IMG/VR virus record: IMGVR_UViG_3300017782_000069 | Location: 1 to 37,630 of that record | Length of the DNA: 37,630 nucleotides | Origin: a virus | Strand: one strand, 5' to 3' | Shown: positions 30,575 to 37,630 of the stretch, in pieces | How the letters are laid out: each line of letters begins with the position of its first letter | Position numbering within the stretch: the stretch's first letter is position 1 | Translations under genes and position numbers: made by a program | Notes under the pieces: model-generated | Databases searched by the model: none | What the model was told of the DNA's origin: nothing | The model's input: the letters and a program-made list of their open reading frames with translations, nothing else

Positions 30575-32638
30575 GTGGAAGCTAAACCATTATCAGAAAG
30601 AGATATACAGTCTATTGCACAATCAGCAGTAGAAAACTGCGTTGATTTCGTAGAGTCTGAAATAGCGCCATCTCGTATTAAAGCTCAAAGATATTATGAG
30701 GGCGAGGTAGATATTGGTGAGGAAGAAGGACGCTCTACTATTGTAGCTACTAAAGTGCGTGACATTATACGCTCTATTAAGCCTAGTCTGATGAGAGTAT
30801 TCTTGCAGACAGACAGAGCTGTTGAGTTTATACCTAGCGGTCCTGACCACGTACAGTTTGCTGAGCAAGCTACAAAGTTTGTTAACTACAAGTTTGAAGA
30901 GCTAGGTGGTTATAAGGTCCTAGCAGACGCAATACATGACGCTCTACTGAAAAAGAACGGCATTGTTAAGGCGTACTATGACACAACCGTAGAAGGCGAG
31001 ATATACGATTTTAACAACCTTAACGACATGGAGTTTACTGCTATCGTTAATGACGATGGCATTGAAGTTGTTGAGCACGTTACGCGCATGGAGATTGAGA
31101 TTGACCAGATGGGCATGGAGATGGAGTCACCTAGACATGATTTAAAGGTGATGCGTTCTGCCGAGATGGGTGATATAAAGATTGAAAGCGTACCGCCTGA
31201 AGAGTTTTTTGTTGACGCAAGTGCTCGTAACTTAGAAGATGCCTACGCTGTATGTCACAGAACAGATATGCGCGTTGGTGACCTTGTAGAGATGGGCTTT
31301 GCGTTTGAGGATGTAGTTGAGCTTGGCAATATGGATGACTCTGGCTCATTTGCTGATTTGGAAGATTTCACGCGCACAGGTTATGTTGATACGCATGACG
31401 ATGATGAGCAAGACCTGAGTATGCGCAAGGTTATGGTTACTGAGCTATACATCAAGATGGATGTTGATGGCACAGGCGTACCACAGCAACACAGACTTTT
31501 ATTAGGTGGTGACAACTATAAGGTGCTTGATGTAGAAGAGTACGGTCATTTACCATTCGCAGTGTTCGAGGTTGACCCTGAGCCACATACATTCTTTGGC
31601 ACAAGTGTTGCAGACCTTATTATGAATGACCAAGACAGTGCTACAGCATTGTTGCGTGGTGTTCTTGATAACATTGCATTAACGAACAACCCACGAACTG
31701 AAATATTAGACGGTTCGGTAAACATTGATGACGTTTTAAATAACGAAATCGGTGGTGTTGTACGAGTGAAACAGAATGGGTCTATACAACCTTTGACTGT
31801 TCCATTTGTTGCTGGACAAACATTGTCAGCCATACAGTATTACGACCAAGAGATTGAGAATAAGACTGGCATATCTAAAGCTAGTCTTGGACTGAATCCT
31901 GATGCTCTGCAGGCTAAGACTGCAACAGCTGTAATGGCTACCATGCAAGGTGCAGCAAGTCAGACTGAAATAATGGCTAGAAACTTAGCGGAAGGCGGTG
32001 TCACGCAGTTGTTTAAACTACTACTTAAACTGGTTGTAGAAAACTGCGATGAAGAGACTATAATGCGCGTATCAGGCAATAACTACGAGCCGATTGACCC
32101 ACGCAGCTGGGACAAGAAGATGGACGTTAGCGTTAACGTAGGGCTTGGTACAGGGCAAGAGGACCAGAAGCAGGCTGCACTAGCTCAGGCACTACAGATG
32201 CAGATGCAGATATTCCAAGCATATGGTGTAGGCAATGGCATGGTTAGTCTAACTAACATACGTAACACATTAGCTGATATGCTAGCCATGAATGGTTTGC
32301 GTAACTCTAATCGTTACTTCCAGCCTATGGATGAGCAGATGGAAGCGCAGTTGATGCAGCAGCAAGAGATGCAGAAAGCACAGCAGCCACCACAAATGAC
32401 GCAGCAAGATGCGTACATACAAGCTGAACAGATTAAAGCGCAAGCGAAGGCGCAAAGTGACATGGCTAAAGTGCAGTTAGATGCACAGAAAGCGATGGCA
32501 GATGATGATTTAAAGCGTGACCAAATGGACCAAGATTTATTAGTAGATGCAGCTAAGATTCTTGGGCAGTATGGTACGGCTGTTGATGTTGCTGCAGTTA
32601 AGACAGCACAAGCAGCACCCAGACAACCTAACGGATAA
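30575..32638 (+). CDS. Portal protein
   Basis: A 687-aa protein starting at GTG after AGGAGATAAC. VRDIIRSIKPSLMRVFLQTD, FVNYKFEELGGYKVLADAIHDALLKKNGIVKAYYD, PPEEFFVDASARNLEDA, GTSVADLIMNDQDSATALLRG and NPDALQAKTATAVMA are landmarks of the P22-like/SU10-like podoviral portal. A Gln/Met-rich helical barrel follows. Dodecamers form the DNA gate. It lies between ejection proteins and scaffold. Confidence 0.9.
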   Translation: MEAKPLSERDIQSIAQSAVENCVDFVESEIAPSRIKAQRYYEGEVDIGEEEGRSTIVATKVRDIIRSIKPSLMRVFLQTDRAVEFIPSGPDHVQFAEQATKFVNYKFEELGGYKVLADAIHDALLKKNGIVKAYYDTTVEGEIYDFNNLNDMEFTAIVNDDGIEVVEHVTRMEIEIDQMGMEMESPRHDLKVMRSAEMGDIKIESVPPEEFFVDASARNLEDAYAVCHRTDMRVGDLVEMGFAFEDVVELGNMDDSGSFADLEDFTRTGYVDTHDDDEQDLSMRKVMVTELYIKMDVDGTGVPQQHRLLLGGDNYKVLDVEEYGHLPFAVFEVDPEPHTFFGTSVADLIMNDQDSATALLRGVLDNIALTNNPRTEILDGSVNIDDVLNNEIGGVVRVKQNGSIQPLTVPFVAGQTLSAIQYYDQEIENKTGISKASLGLNPDALQAKTATAVMATMQGAASQTEIMARNLAEGGVTQLFKLLLKLVVENCDEETIMRVSGNNYEPIDPRSWDKKMDVSVNVGLGTGQEDQKQAALAQALQMQMQIFQAYGVGNGMVSLTNIRNTLADMLAMNGLRNSNRYFQPMDEQMEAQLMQQQEMQKAQQPPQMTQQDAYIQAEQIKAQAKAQSDMAKVQLDAQKAMADDDLKRDQMDQDLLVDAAKILGQYGTAVDVAAVKTAQAAPRQPNG

Positions 32639-32643
32639 ACGAT

Positions 32644-32907
32644 TTGAATATAAAAGATAAAGCCAGCCGAGCACGCGCGCTGGCGCAAGACGAAACCTTT
32701 ATGGAAGTCTTGTCACAGATTCGAGAACGACAAACTAGTGTGTTCTTGGACAGCGGAGCATCAATAGATGCTATTAAAGACGCGCATGACATTGTACGTG
32801 CGCTTAACTGTATCGAAGATTACTTCAACACTGTATTTGCAGACGAGGCAATCTACGATAAGAAAGAAGAGAAAGGAGCAGCACCGTGGAAACGACTGAA
32901 ACTTTGA
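32644..32907 (+). CDS. Small hypothetical protein after portal
   Basis: An 87-aa helical protein (MNIKDKASRARALAQDETFM, IRERQTSVFLDSGASIDAIK DAHDIVRALNCI). It starts at TTG five bases after the portal stop. It has the pattern of small head-assembly helpers near portals and is coupled to the scaffold gene by a 22-base overlap. No recognised catalytic motif. Confidence 0.72.
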   Translation: MNIKDKASRARALAQDETFMEVLSQIRERQTSVFLDSGASIDAIKDAHDIVRALNCIEDYFNTVFADEAIYDKKEEKGAAPWKRLKL

Positions 32908-33911
32908 ATGATGGCAGCATAGAAAGCGCCATAGCGAGTATGATACAACCTGAAGAGCCAGAACAGATTGAAGAAGAAGTTTCTGAAGAACCTGAAGAGG
33001 AGACTGAAGAAGCCACTCTGGAGCAAGATGAAGAAGGCGAAGAGGAAGTTGAGGACGAGCTCCCTGATGAAGATGACGAAGAGTCAGACGAAGAATCAGA
33101 TGAGGATGATGGAGAATCCGAAGAGGACGAAGAAGATACTGAGCAAGCTGAGTCACAGGCACAAACTTTCACCGTCAAAGTTGACGGCAAGACCGAGATT
33201 GTTACCCTAGATGACCTCAAGCGTGGATACAGTGGTCAACAATACGTCCAAAAGGGTATGCAAGAAGCAGCTGAAGCTAGGAAACAAGCTGAAGATGTTT
33301 ACTCTGCCCTATTGCAAGAGCGACAGAATATTGCTCAGCTATACCAGCAGGCACAAGAAGGCACGTTGGCTACGCCACCTGTTGAACCAGCAAGAGAACT
33401 GTTTAACACAGACCCAATTGGCTACATGGACGCTAAGTTAAAGTACGATGAGCAGCTAGAGTCGTACACGAAGCAGATAAAGCAAATGGAAAGTGTGACT
33501 AAGCAGCAAACTCAGGCTGAGGAAGCAGCGAAGCAAGCCTACCTGCAGCAAGAGATGGTTAATCTACAAAAGGTTATCCCTGACTTTGCAGACCAAGACA
33601 AGGCTTCTGCTATTAAAGAGAAGATTCTAGTTTCAGGGACGCAAGTTTATGGATACGAGCCAGATGAGATTGCGAACGTAATGGACCACCGTGCGATACG
33701 TGTATTGCATGACGCCATTAAGTATCAAGAGATTATGTCTGGTAAAAAGGCTGCCGAAGAGAAGGCTAAGCCTGCCAAGCGTAGAAAACGCCCTGTGAAG
33801 GCTGGTGCTAAGAAGAGTAATTCAAACGCTCAAGTACGTAAGAAGCAACGACAAAACTTATCCAAGTCAGGCTCCATTGAGGATGCTATGGCTTTAATTA
33901 TGGAAACTTGA
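32886..33911 (+). CDS. Scaffolding protein
   Basis: This 341-aa protein has a very acidic disordered N-terminus (about 20-90, runs of Glu/Asp such as DEEGEEEVEDELPDEDDEE), a strand-rich TFTVKVDGKTEIVTLDDLKR segment, Gln/Ala-rich coiled helices (about 130-230) and a basic C-terminus (KPAKRRKRPVKAG). That is a scaffold layout: acidic interior-exclusion part, coiled coil and a positively charged capsid-binding end. It starts with GTG, overlaps the upstream gene, and directly precedes the capsid gene. Confidence 0.85.
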   Translation: METTETLNDGSIESAIASMIQPEEPEQIEEEVSEEPEEETEEATLEQDEEGEEEVEDELPDEDDEESDEESDEDDGESEEDEEDTEQAESQAQTFTVKVDGKTEIVTLDDLKRGYSGQQYVQKGMQEAAEARKQAEDVYSALLQERQNIAQLYQQAQEGTLATPPVEPARELFNTDPIGYMDAKLKYDEQLESYTKQIKQMESVTKQQTQAEEAAKQAYLQQEMVNLQKVIPDFADQDKASAIKEKILVSGTQVYGYEPDEIANVMDHRAIRVLHDAIKYQEIMSGKKAAEEKAKPAKRRKRPVKAGAKKSNSNAQVRKKQRQNLSKSGSIEDAMALIMET

Positions 33912-33921
33912 GGACACTATT

Positions 33922-34860
33922 ATGGCACAAGTAGGAAACACTTTTGACACCTATGATTCAGTAGGTATTCGCGAGGACTTATCTGATGTAATTCACAACA
34001 TTACTCCAGATGAAACTCCTTTTTACTCAGCTTGCAAAAAAACTAAAGCTAAAAGCACTTTAGTTGAATGGCAAACAGACACTTTGCGCAGCTCTGCAGC
34101 TAACGCACATATTGAAGGTGATGAAACAGCCTTTAATGCAGTAACTGCAACAACTCGACTGAACAACCGCACGCAAATCTTCAAAAACGCTGTAGTTATT
34201 CCTGATACAGATGAAGGCGTAGACAAGGCAGGTCGTAAGCAAGAAATGGCATATCAAACTCTTAAAATTGCTCGTGAGCAAAAGTTAGATATTGAGAAAG
34301 CTCTTTTTGCTAACAACGCTGCTGCGGCAGGTTCAAGCACTGCTGCTCGTGAGCTTGGCGGTCTAGGTGCGTGGGTTAAGACAAACACTAACAAAGGTTC
34401 TGGTGGTGCTGATGGCGCTATCGGTGTAGCACGTACAGATGGCACTGACCGTGACTTCGACCAAACTCAGTTTGACGATGTTATGCAGCAAATCTGGACT
34501 TCTGGTGGTAACCCAGACCGTGTATATCTTTCACCTGTAAACATGAATGCAGCACTAGGTTTTGTTGGTAACAACAACCAGCGCTCACACGTGCAAGCTG
34601 GTGACGAGAAGGTTGTTAAGTCACTAGACGTTTACGTAACTCCGTGGGGTACTGTTGAGTTTGTACCTAGCCGTGAGTGCCGTGGCGATGATGTATACAT
34701 CCTACAGAATGATATGTGGGAAGTTGCTGTTCTACGTGGAACTAAAAACACTGAGATGGCTAAGACTGGTGATGCTACTAAGCGTCAAGTAGTTACTGAG
34801 CTAACTTTGTGCGCGAAGAACGAAGCATCTAGCGGTGGTGTGTTTGACACTAACGGTTAA
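33922..34860 (+). CDS. Major capsid protein, SU10-like
   Basis: A 312-aa protein beginning NTFDTYDSVGIREDLSDVIH and NITPDETPFYSACKKTKAKS, with AGRKQEMAYQTLKIAREQKL, YLSPVNMNAALGF and a C-terminus with VLRGTKNTEMAKTGDATK. These are hallmarks of the SU10 major capsid group (HK97-type fold). It forms the icosahedral shell around the scaffold. It is followed by a strong terminator, so its transcript can end there. The GAGG site precedes the ATG. Confidence 0.92.
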   Translation: MAQVGNTFDTYDSVGIREDLSDVIHNITPDETPFYSACKKTKAKSTLVEWQTDTLRSSAANAHIEGDETAFNAVTATTRLNNRTQIFKNAVVIPDTDEGVDKAGRKQEMAYQTLKIAREQKLDIEKALFANNAAAAGSSTAARELGGLGAWVKTNTNKGSGGADGAIGVARTDGTDRDFDQTQFDDVMQQIWTSGGNPDRVYLSPVNMNAALGFVGNNNQRSHVQAGDEKVVKSLDVYVTPWGTVEFVPSRECRGDDVYILQNDMWEVAVLRGTKNTEMAKTGDATKRQVVTELTLCAKNEASSGGVFDTNG

Positions 34861-34881
34861 TTGTTAGTTTGTAGTACAATC

Positions 34882-34910
34882 AAGGGGTGGCTACGGCTGC
34901 CCCTTTTTTT
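34882..34910 (+). terminator. Strong rho-independent terminator behind capsid gene
   Basis: AAGGGGTGGC/GCTGCCCCTT form a 10-bp stem (two G-U pairs) with a TACG loop closed by C-G, the very stable UNCG-type tetraloop. Seven T follow (34904-34910). It lies between the capsid gene and the 98-aa gene, so downstream lysis gene expression needs readthrough or another promoter. Confidence 0.88.
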
Positions 34911-34922
34911 ATGGAGATTACA

Positions 34923-35219
34923 ATGGCTAGAGAAATTGATGAGAAGGTTCATTACGATAAAGATGGACGTCACTTTACAGTCGAAAGGCGCTTTGATGTT
35001 TCTGATGACCTGCACAGGGCTAGAGTGCTTAGAGACGCTCAGGCAGGCACAACAGGCGAAAACAGGCTAGTAGGCACAATACCAATGCACTTAGTTAATG
35101 AGTGGATGAAAGAGGCTGGTGTTAGCCCTAGTGATAACGCAGCGCGTGCAGAAATATTGAAGAAGAAGATATTGTCTGGCGAGTTTGATAAATTCAGAGT
35201 ATGGAAGGGCACGTTTTGA
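34923..35219 (+). CDS. Hypothetical post-capsid protein
   Basis: A 98-aa protein (AREIDEKVHYDKDGRHFTVE, DVSDDLHRARVLRDAQ, GTIPMHLVNEWMKEAG, EFDKFRVWKGTF) of a type often found after the capsid gene in SU10-like phages. It is basic/acidic mixed and cytoplasmic. The ATG at 34923 has GGAG upstream; an in-frame GTG at 34887 would begin inside the terminator. No function is recognised. Confidence 0.75.
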   Translation: MAREIDEKVHYDKDGRHFTVERRFDVSDDLHRARVLRDAQAGTTGENRLVGTIPMHLVNEWMKEAGVSPSDNAARAEILKKKILSGEFDKFRVWKGTF

Positions 35220-35569
35220 GTTATAAATATTTTACACTTGATGAGTTTAACTGTCAGGAGACTGGCAAAAACGAGATGAAGCCAGAGTTTTTAGAGAAGC
35301 TAGATGAGCTTAGAGAGCGTTGTGGTTTTAGTTTCCGTATAACTAGCGGTTTTAGGTCGGTTAAACACTCTATAGAGGCGCGTAAGGCAAATGGTGGTGG
35401 AACCCATACCAAAGGTATAGCTGCCGACATATACGTCTCAAACGGTCAGCAGAAGGCTTCTATTATACGTCATGCTGTGGAGATGGGCTGCTTTAATGGA
35501 ATGGGTCTGGCAAAGACATTCGTCCACGTAGATATACGTGAAGGCGAGCCAGTTATGTGGAGCTATTAA
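35216..35569 (+). CDS. M15-family zinc endopeptidase (endolysin)
   Basis: A 117-aa protein (TTG start) of the D-Ala-D-Ala carboxypeptidase/L-Ala-D-Glu endopeptidase M15 group. YFTLDEFNC opens the fold; ITSGFRS precedes GGGTHTKGIAADI, which places zinc ligands at H64 and D71; FVHVDI gives the third ligand H104. It cuts peptidoglycan peptides during lysis after the holin acts. The TTG at 35216 is supported by GGAAGGG; an ATG at 35201 is possible. The stop overlaps the stop of the minus-strand mini-gene. Confidence 0.88.
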   Translation: MSYKYFTLDEFNCQETGKNEMKPEFLEKLDELRERCGFSFRITSGFRSVKHSIEARKANGGGTHTKGIAADIYVSNGQQKASIIRHAVEMGCFNGMGLAKTFVHVDIREGEPVMWSY

Positions 35570-35715
35570 CGCTTTTTCTTGGCAGTCTTTGCAGCTTTTT
35601 TGAATGATTTAGCTGTGGGTCTGCCTTTAGTGCCAGCTTTGCGCATTGTCTCACCTGAGCCAGATTTAATGCGTTTACGTTTAGCGTGAATGTTTGCGTA
35701 TAAGCCTTTAGGCAT
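35566..35715 (-). CDS. Very basic 49-aa mini-protein
   Basis: Starts MPKGLYANIHAKRKRIKSGS and contains 18 Lys/Arg of 49 residues, ending AAKTAKKKR. This spelling is familiar from small phage proteins of unknown function. It overlaps the next mini-gene as TAATG. The positive charge suggests nucleic-acid binding or a role in packaging or capsid interior. It is convergent with, and overlaps, the M15 endopeptidase gene at the stop codons. Confidence 0.72.
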   Translation of the reverse strand: MPKGLYANIHAKRKRIKSGSGETMRKAGTKGRPTAKSFKKAAKTAKKKR

Positions 35716-35825
35716 TACTTTTTCTTCCTATAAGATACTTTTTTACCAGTTTTCTTGGCTGCTTTCTTAGCTGCTGCCATACCTTTCTTCGTATATGAAT
35801 ACTTTTTTCCAGCTACATTTGGCAT
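35715..35825 (-). CDS. Very basic 36-aa mini-protein
   Basis: Reads MPNVAGKKYSYTKKGMAAAK followed by Lys repeats: 14 Lys/Arg of 36. It is histone- or protamine-like in composition and similar in spelling to other phage YSYTKKG mini-proteins. AGGAG lies in the stop of the upstream gene. Binding nucleic acid is an inference from charge. Confidence 0.72.
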   Translation of the reverse strand: MPNVAGKKYSYTKKGMAAAKKAAKKTGKKVSYRKKK

Positions 35826-35834
35826 ATGAGTCTC

Positions 35835-36113
35835 CTACCACTTAGATTTATTTGCCCAATATGCCGCAGACATCTTACCTTTTGCAATGTTCTTAGCATG
35901 GCGAGCTTTGAATGATTTACGTCTTGCTTTCTCTGCTGCTGTCTTTGGGTTCTTACCAGCACCAGAAACACCTTGCTGTCCATAGCGTATAGTCTTTACC
36001 TTGCCGCCTGATTTAGCGACAACAACGTGTGATTTAGTAGGATGATTGGGCGTTCTCTTTGGCTTGTTATAACCAGAAACACCTACCCTAGCTAATCTTG
36101 GGTCTTTAGCCAT
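35835..36113 (-). CDS. Basic 92-aa conserved phage protein
   Basis: KDPRLARVGVSGYNKPKRTP, NHPTKSHVVVAKSGGKVKTI RYGQQGVSGAGK and KSFKARHAKNIAKGKMSAAYW form a conserved spelling in many podoviral genomes. Its role is unknown; the basic, beta-strand-containing middle suggests a virion or DNA-associated protein. It lies downstream of a minus-strand terminator and its own GGAG ribosome site directly follows that terminator's T-run. Confidence 0.78.
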   Translation of the reverse strand: MAKDPRLARVGVSGYNKPKRTPNHPTKSHVVVAKSGGKVKTIRYGQQGVSGAGKNPKTAAEKARRKSFKARHAKNIAKGKMSAAYWANKSKW

Positions 36114-36122
36114 ATTCGCTCC

Positions 36123-36148
36123 AAAAAATTCCCTGCCCGAAAGCAGGG
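36123..36148 (-). terminator. Rho-independent terminator of leftward operon
   Basis: On the minus strand CCCTGC-TTTCGG-GCAGGG (36148-36131) is followed by AATTTTTT (to 36123). It terminates the leftward early operon after the 76-aa gene. The ATG of the basic 92-aa gene lies only 10 bases further, so the three basic genes depend on leakage or on an unseen promoter. Confidence 0.8.
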
Positions 36149-36164
36149 TAAAGGGAGATTAAAA

Positions 36165-36395
36165 CTAATGCATTTCAGGGTGCTCTAAGCGCAGCTGCTC
36201 TTCTGTTGGGGGTTCTTTCAGCTTAGTTATCTCAGCTTCCATCTCTTCCCAAAGAGCGATAATTTCTTCGCGCGCATAGTTTTGTGCACCTTCATACACA
36301 GCCGATTGTAACACATTTATGAGTTTGTCCTTAATGTCATGTAGACCATTTGACTCTACTCTATCGAACATGATACCTAACGTACTGTCTTTCAT
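36165..36395 (-). CDS. Hypothetical acidic protein, 76 aa
   Basis: A 76-residue protein, MKDSTLGIMFDRVESNGLHD IKDKLINVLQSAV, with an acidic coiled helix (EEIIALWEEMEAEITKLKEP). No family signature. It is the last gene before the leftward terminator and follows the NinG-like gene by 8 bases. Confidence 0.7.
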   Translation of the reverse strand: MKDSTLGIMFDRVESNGLHDIKDKLINVLQSAVYEGAQNYAREEIIALWEEMEAEITKLKEPPTEEQLRLEHPEMH

Positions 36396-36403
36396 ACTAC
36401 ACC

Positions 36404-36793
36404 TCAGTTGTAACTGATTGGGTCATACTTCTCGTCAGCGTCCATTTTTTTCAATTCTTCGCGGTAGTGTTTTGATATCTCAGACCGCAGCTTTTTGTTA
36501 GTTGGCATTAGGACTTGCCACTTCTCCCTTAACATATCCATGTGACCTTTACCTAACTTGCTTTCTAGCCAAGAGGTAAACTCAGTCGGATTCTCTGTAA
36601 ACTTTCTATGACAGTAGTGGCACAAACATATGGCATTGTCTAAAGACCACCTAACAGACTTAGCTGCCCTGCCAAATATGTGTGCACACTCCATCCTTCC
36701 ATCGACCTTGCAGCAGTGCTCACAGACATGGTTGGCTTTCTTCCTAACCACATCACTAAACCACTTGTCAGCTGCATCACGTTTTATCGCCAT
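36404..36793 (-). CDS. NinG/Rap-like HNH-zinc protein
   Basis: A 129-aa protein with C24xxC27, C36-A-H38, the segment NAICLCHYCHRKFTENP (C56, C58, C61, H62), consistent with a zinc-stabilised HNH/beta-beta-alpha-metal fold as in lambda NinG (Rap), a recombination endonuclease. RDAADKWFSDVVRKKANHVC opens it as in NinG relatives. It overlaps the NinB-like gene by 17 bases. A stand-alone HNH nuclease is the alternative. Confidence 0.78.
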   Translation of the reverse strand: MAIKRDAADKWFSDVVRKKANHVCEHCCKVDGRMECAHIFGRAAKSVRWSLDNAICLCHYCHRKFTENPTEFTSWLESKLGKGHMDMLREKWQVLMPTNKKLRSEISKHYREELKKMDADEKYDPISYN

Positions 36794-37235
36794 TTATCTC
36801 TTCCTTAGATGGGAACGGTATATTCAATCCCAAGTCAGTTGCCAGATGCCTAATTATAACATTTGCTACCTGTGTGACCTCATCACTTTTTAACGCAGTA
36901 GTAGAGCGTCTTTTTTCAGGATACATAGCAGTTTGCACCTCTAGCCATATAACGTCTTTTACACGCTCCCACGTCCACGGCATACCAATTGCTTTAGGCT
37001 TCTTTGTTTCCTTGTCACGCAGCAGGCTTTTAATCGTGTACTCATATCCTGCATCATTACAGGCTTCAGCTATCATGCGACAAAACTTGTGTATAGCGTT
37101 ATTCTGCTGCCCAGTACGCTGCTTGCCTGTGGATAACTTTATAGTCAGGTACTTATTGTCTAAGTACAAGTCATTAACTAAGCGCATAGCCTGACCATAG
37201 CTAGCGTCACTATTAACAATAAATTCTTTATTCAT
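36777..37235 (-). CDS. NinB-like recombination protein
   Basis: A 152-aa protein with GKQRTGQQNNAIHKFCRMIA, PWTWERVKDVIWLEVQTAMYP, STTALKSDEVTQVANVIIRHLA and INIPFPS-like ending GLNIPFPSKEE. This order matches phage NinB/YbcN (lambda Orf), a single-strand-DNA/SSB-associated recombination mediator. The ATG at 37235 overlaps the previous stop by ATGA; an ATG 18 bases earlier is less fit. It sits with NinG as in lambda. Confidence 0.78.
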   Translation of the reverse strand: MNKEFIVNSDASYGQAMRLVNDLYLDNKYLTIKLSTGKQRTGQQNNAIHKFCRMIAEACNDAGYEYTIKSLLRDKETKKPKAIGMPWTWERVKDVIWLEVQTAMYPEKRRSTTALKSDEVTQVANVIIRHLATDLGLNIPFPSKEEINGDKT

Positions 37236-37516
37236 AGCTTTTTCCTCAACCATTTCTGTGAAATTATATCTGCCCTAGTTTCTAACAGGTCCCAGATAGA
37301 GGCGCGCGTTGGCGCCTTTTTAACTCTGAGCAGCTGCCCACTAGGGCGTAAATCCTCATCAGTACAAACCTGCCTGCCAGACAGCCTTGTTACCATTGTG
37401 TTTCTTTTGAGCCCTACGTACTCTGCGTACTCCTCGTAAGTGTAAGACTCACCGTTTTTAAAATGTCCATCTGTTCCAACAAACTCAATAAACTTCGTGT
37501 TTCTATGAGTTTCCAT
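37232..37516 (-). CDS. Hypothetical DNA-binding-like protein before NinB
   Basis: The 94-aa protein (HRNTKFIEFVGTDGHFKNGE, YTYEEYAEYVGLKRNTMVTRL, ... ISQKWLRKKL) has a likely helix-turn-helix at YAEYVGLKRNTMVTRLSG. It is a candidate regulator of the leftward operon. Its start lies two bases beyond the TAA that would close the full-length replication gene across the circle junction. GGGG precedes it. Confidence 0.7.
   Translation of the reverse strand: METHRNTKFIEFVGTDGHFKNGESYTYEEYAEYVGLKRNTMVTRLSGRQVCTDEDLRPSGQLLRVKKAPTRASIWDLLETRADIISQKWLRKKL
37300..37321 (+). terminator. Plus-strand terminator-like hairpin inside antisense gene
   Basis: AGGCGC-GCGTTG-GCGCCT followed by T (37317-37321) reads as a rho-independent terminator on the plus strand, lying inside the minus-strand 94-aa gene. 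It could stop late rightward transcripts before they run into the leftward promoter region. Six-base stem and five T give moderate strength. Confidence 0.4.
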
Positions 37517-37630
37517 TGTTACCCCTTATAAGCCCAAGACCTATCAGTAAGTTTCTCCATCACATCAGACTTTTTCAACGACTGCTTTTTGTTGAATCCA
37601 TTAGTCTGCCAAGTGCGAATACAAGCCTTC
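37508..37630. repeat. Terminal direct repeat, right copy
   Basis: Identical copy of bases 1-123. Together they show that the window closes on itself. If physical, it would be a short direct terminal repeat; as an assembly overlap it identifies the complete circular unit of 37,507 bp. Confidence 0.97.

Noticed and set aside
35559-35577. Terminator after the endopeptidase gene
   Set aside because: GGAGC/GCTTT stem has only three Watson-Crick pairs plus G-U pairs; too weak to call.
1-37630. tRNA genes or tmRNA
   Set aside because: No cloverleaf with TTCGANTC-type arm and CCA end was found outside coding sequence; a covariance-model search would settle it.

Overview
The window is a complete genome of a tailed, short-tailed (podovirus-like) bacteriophage. 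Its first 123 bases recur exactly as its last 123 bases, so the contig closes into a circle of 37,507 bp. It carries a terminase pair, a portal with scaffold and SU10-type major capsid protein, an adaptor, a P22 gp10-like tail nozzle, fibres and spikes, internal ejection-type proteins, a holin and a zinc endopeptidase. I found no tape measure, sheath, integrase, DNA or RNA polymerase, helicase or primase. Protein resemblances suggest a Gram-negative, probably aquatic, host, but the host is not shown by the sequence.

Layout. A divergent promoter region (850-979) separates a leftward early operon from a rightward one. The leftward operon runs through the circle junction: XRE-type regulator, helix-turn-helix replication initiator, a 94-aa DNA-binding-like protein, NinB-like, NinG-like, and a small unknown protein. 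A terminator follows, then three very basic mini-proteins that end tail-to-tail against the late genes at 35566. The rightward early operon (980-5641) holds a recombination set (Rad52-like annealase, PD-(D/E)XK exonuclease, SSB). A small noncoding and minigene island with a terminator and a fresh promoter (2896-3248) follows it, then small regulators, a metallophosphoesterase and a DUF3310 protein.

The late region (5656-35569) starts at a TATAATCGG promoter-like motif. It contains the terminase; a 1279-aa mosaic polyvalent-type protein with a methyltransferase-like domain; the adaptor; a collar fibre, spike base and three tandem spike genes with overlapping ends; two predicted secreted proteins and membrane/holin genes; the nozzle; a YadA-head-like fibre; a GNAT-like protein; five internal virion proteins; portal, scaffold and capsid; a strong terminator; and the lysis endopeptidase. 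The head genes lie about 23 kb from the terminase.

Most interesting points: (1) the replication initiator is interrupted by an amber codon exactly where its family has a conserved Trp, and the altered base is the first base beyond the contig's terminal repeat, which suggests a population variant or assembly branch; (2) the mosaic giant protein has three hydrophobic linkers ending in ADAA/AQA-like motifs that split it into domains, as if it were processed; (3) a dockerin/EF-hand-like calcium loop lies in an apparent insertion in the tail nozzle; (4) two promoter-leader cassettes carry different palindromes in the same spacer position; (5) a TATAATCGG motif recurs in late gaps, twice almost touching the start codon.
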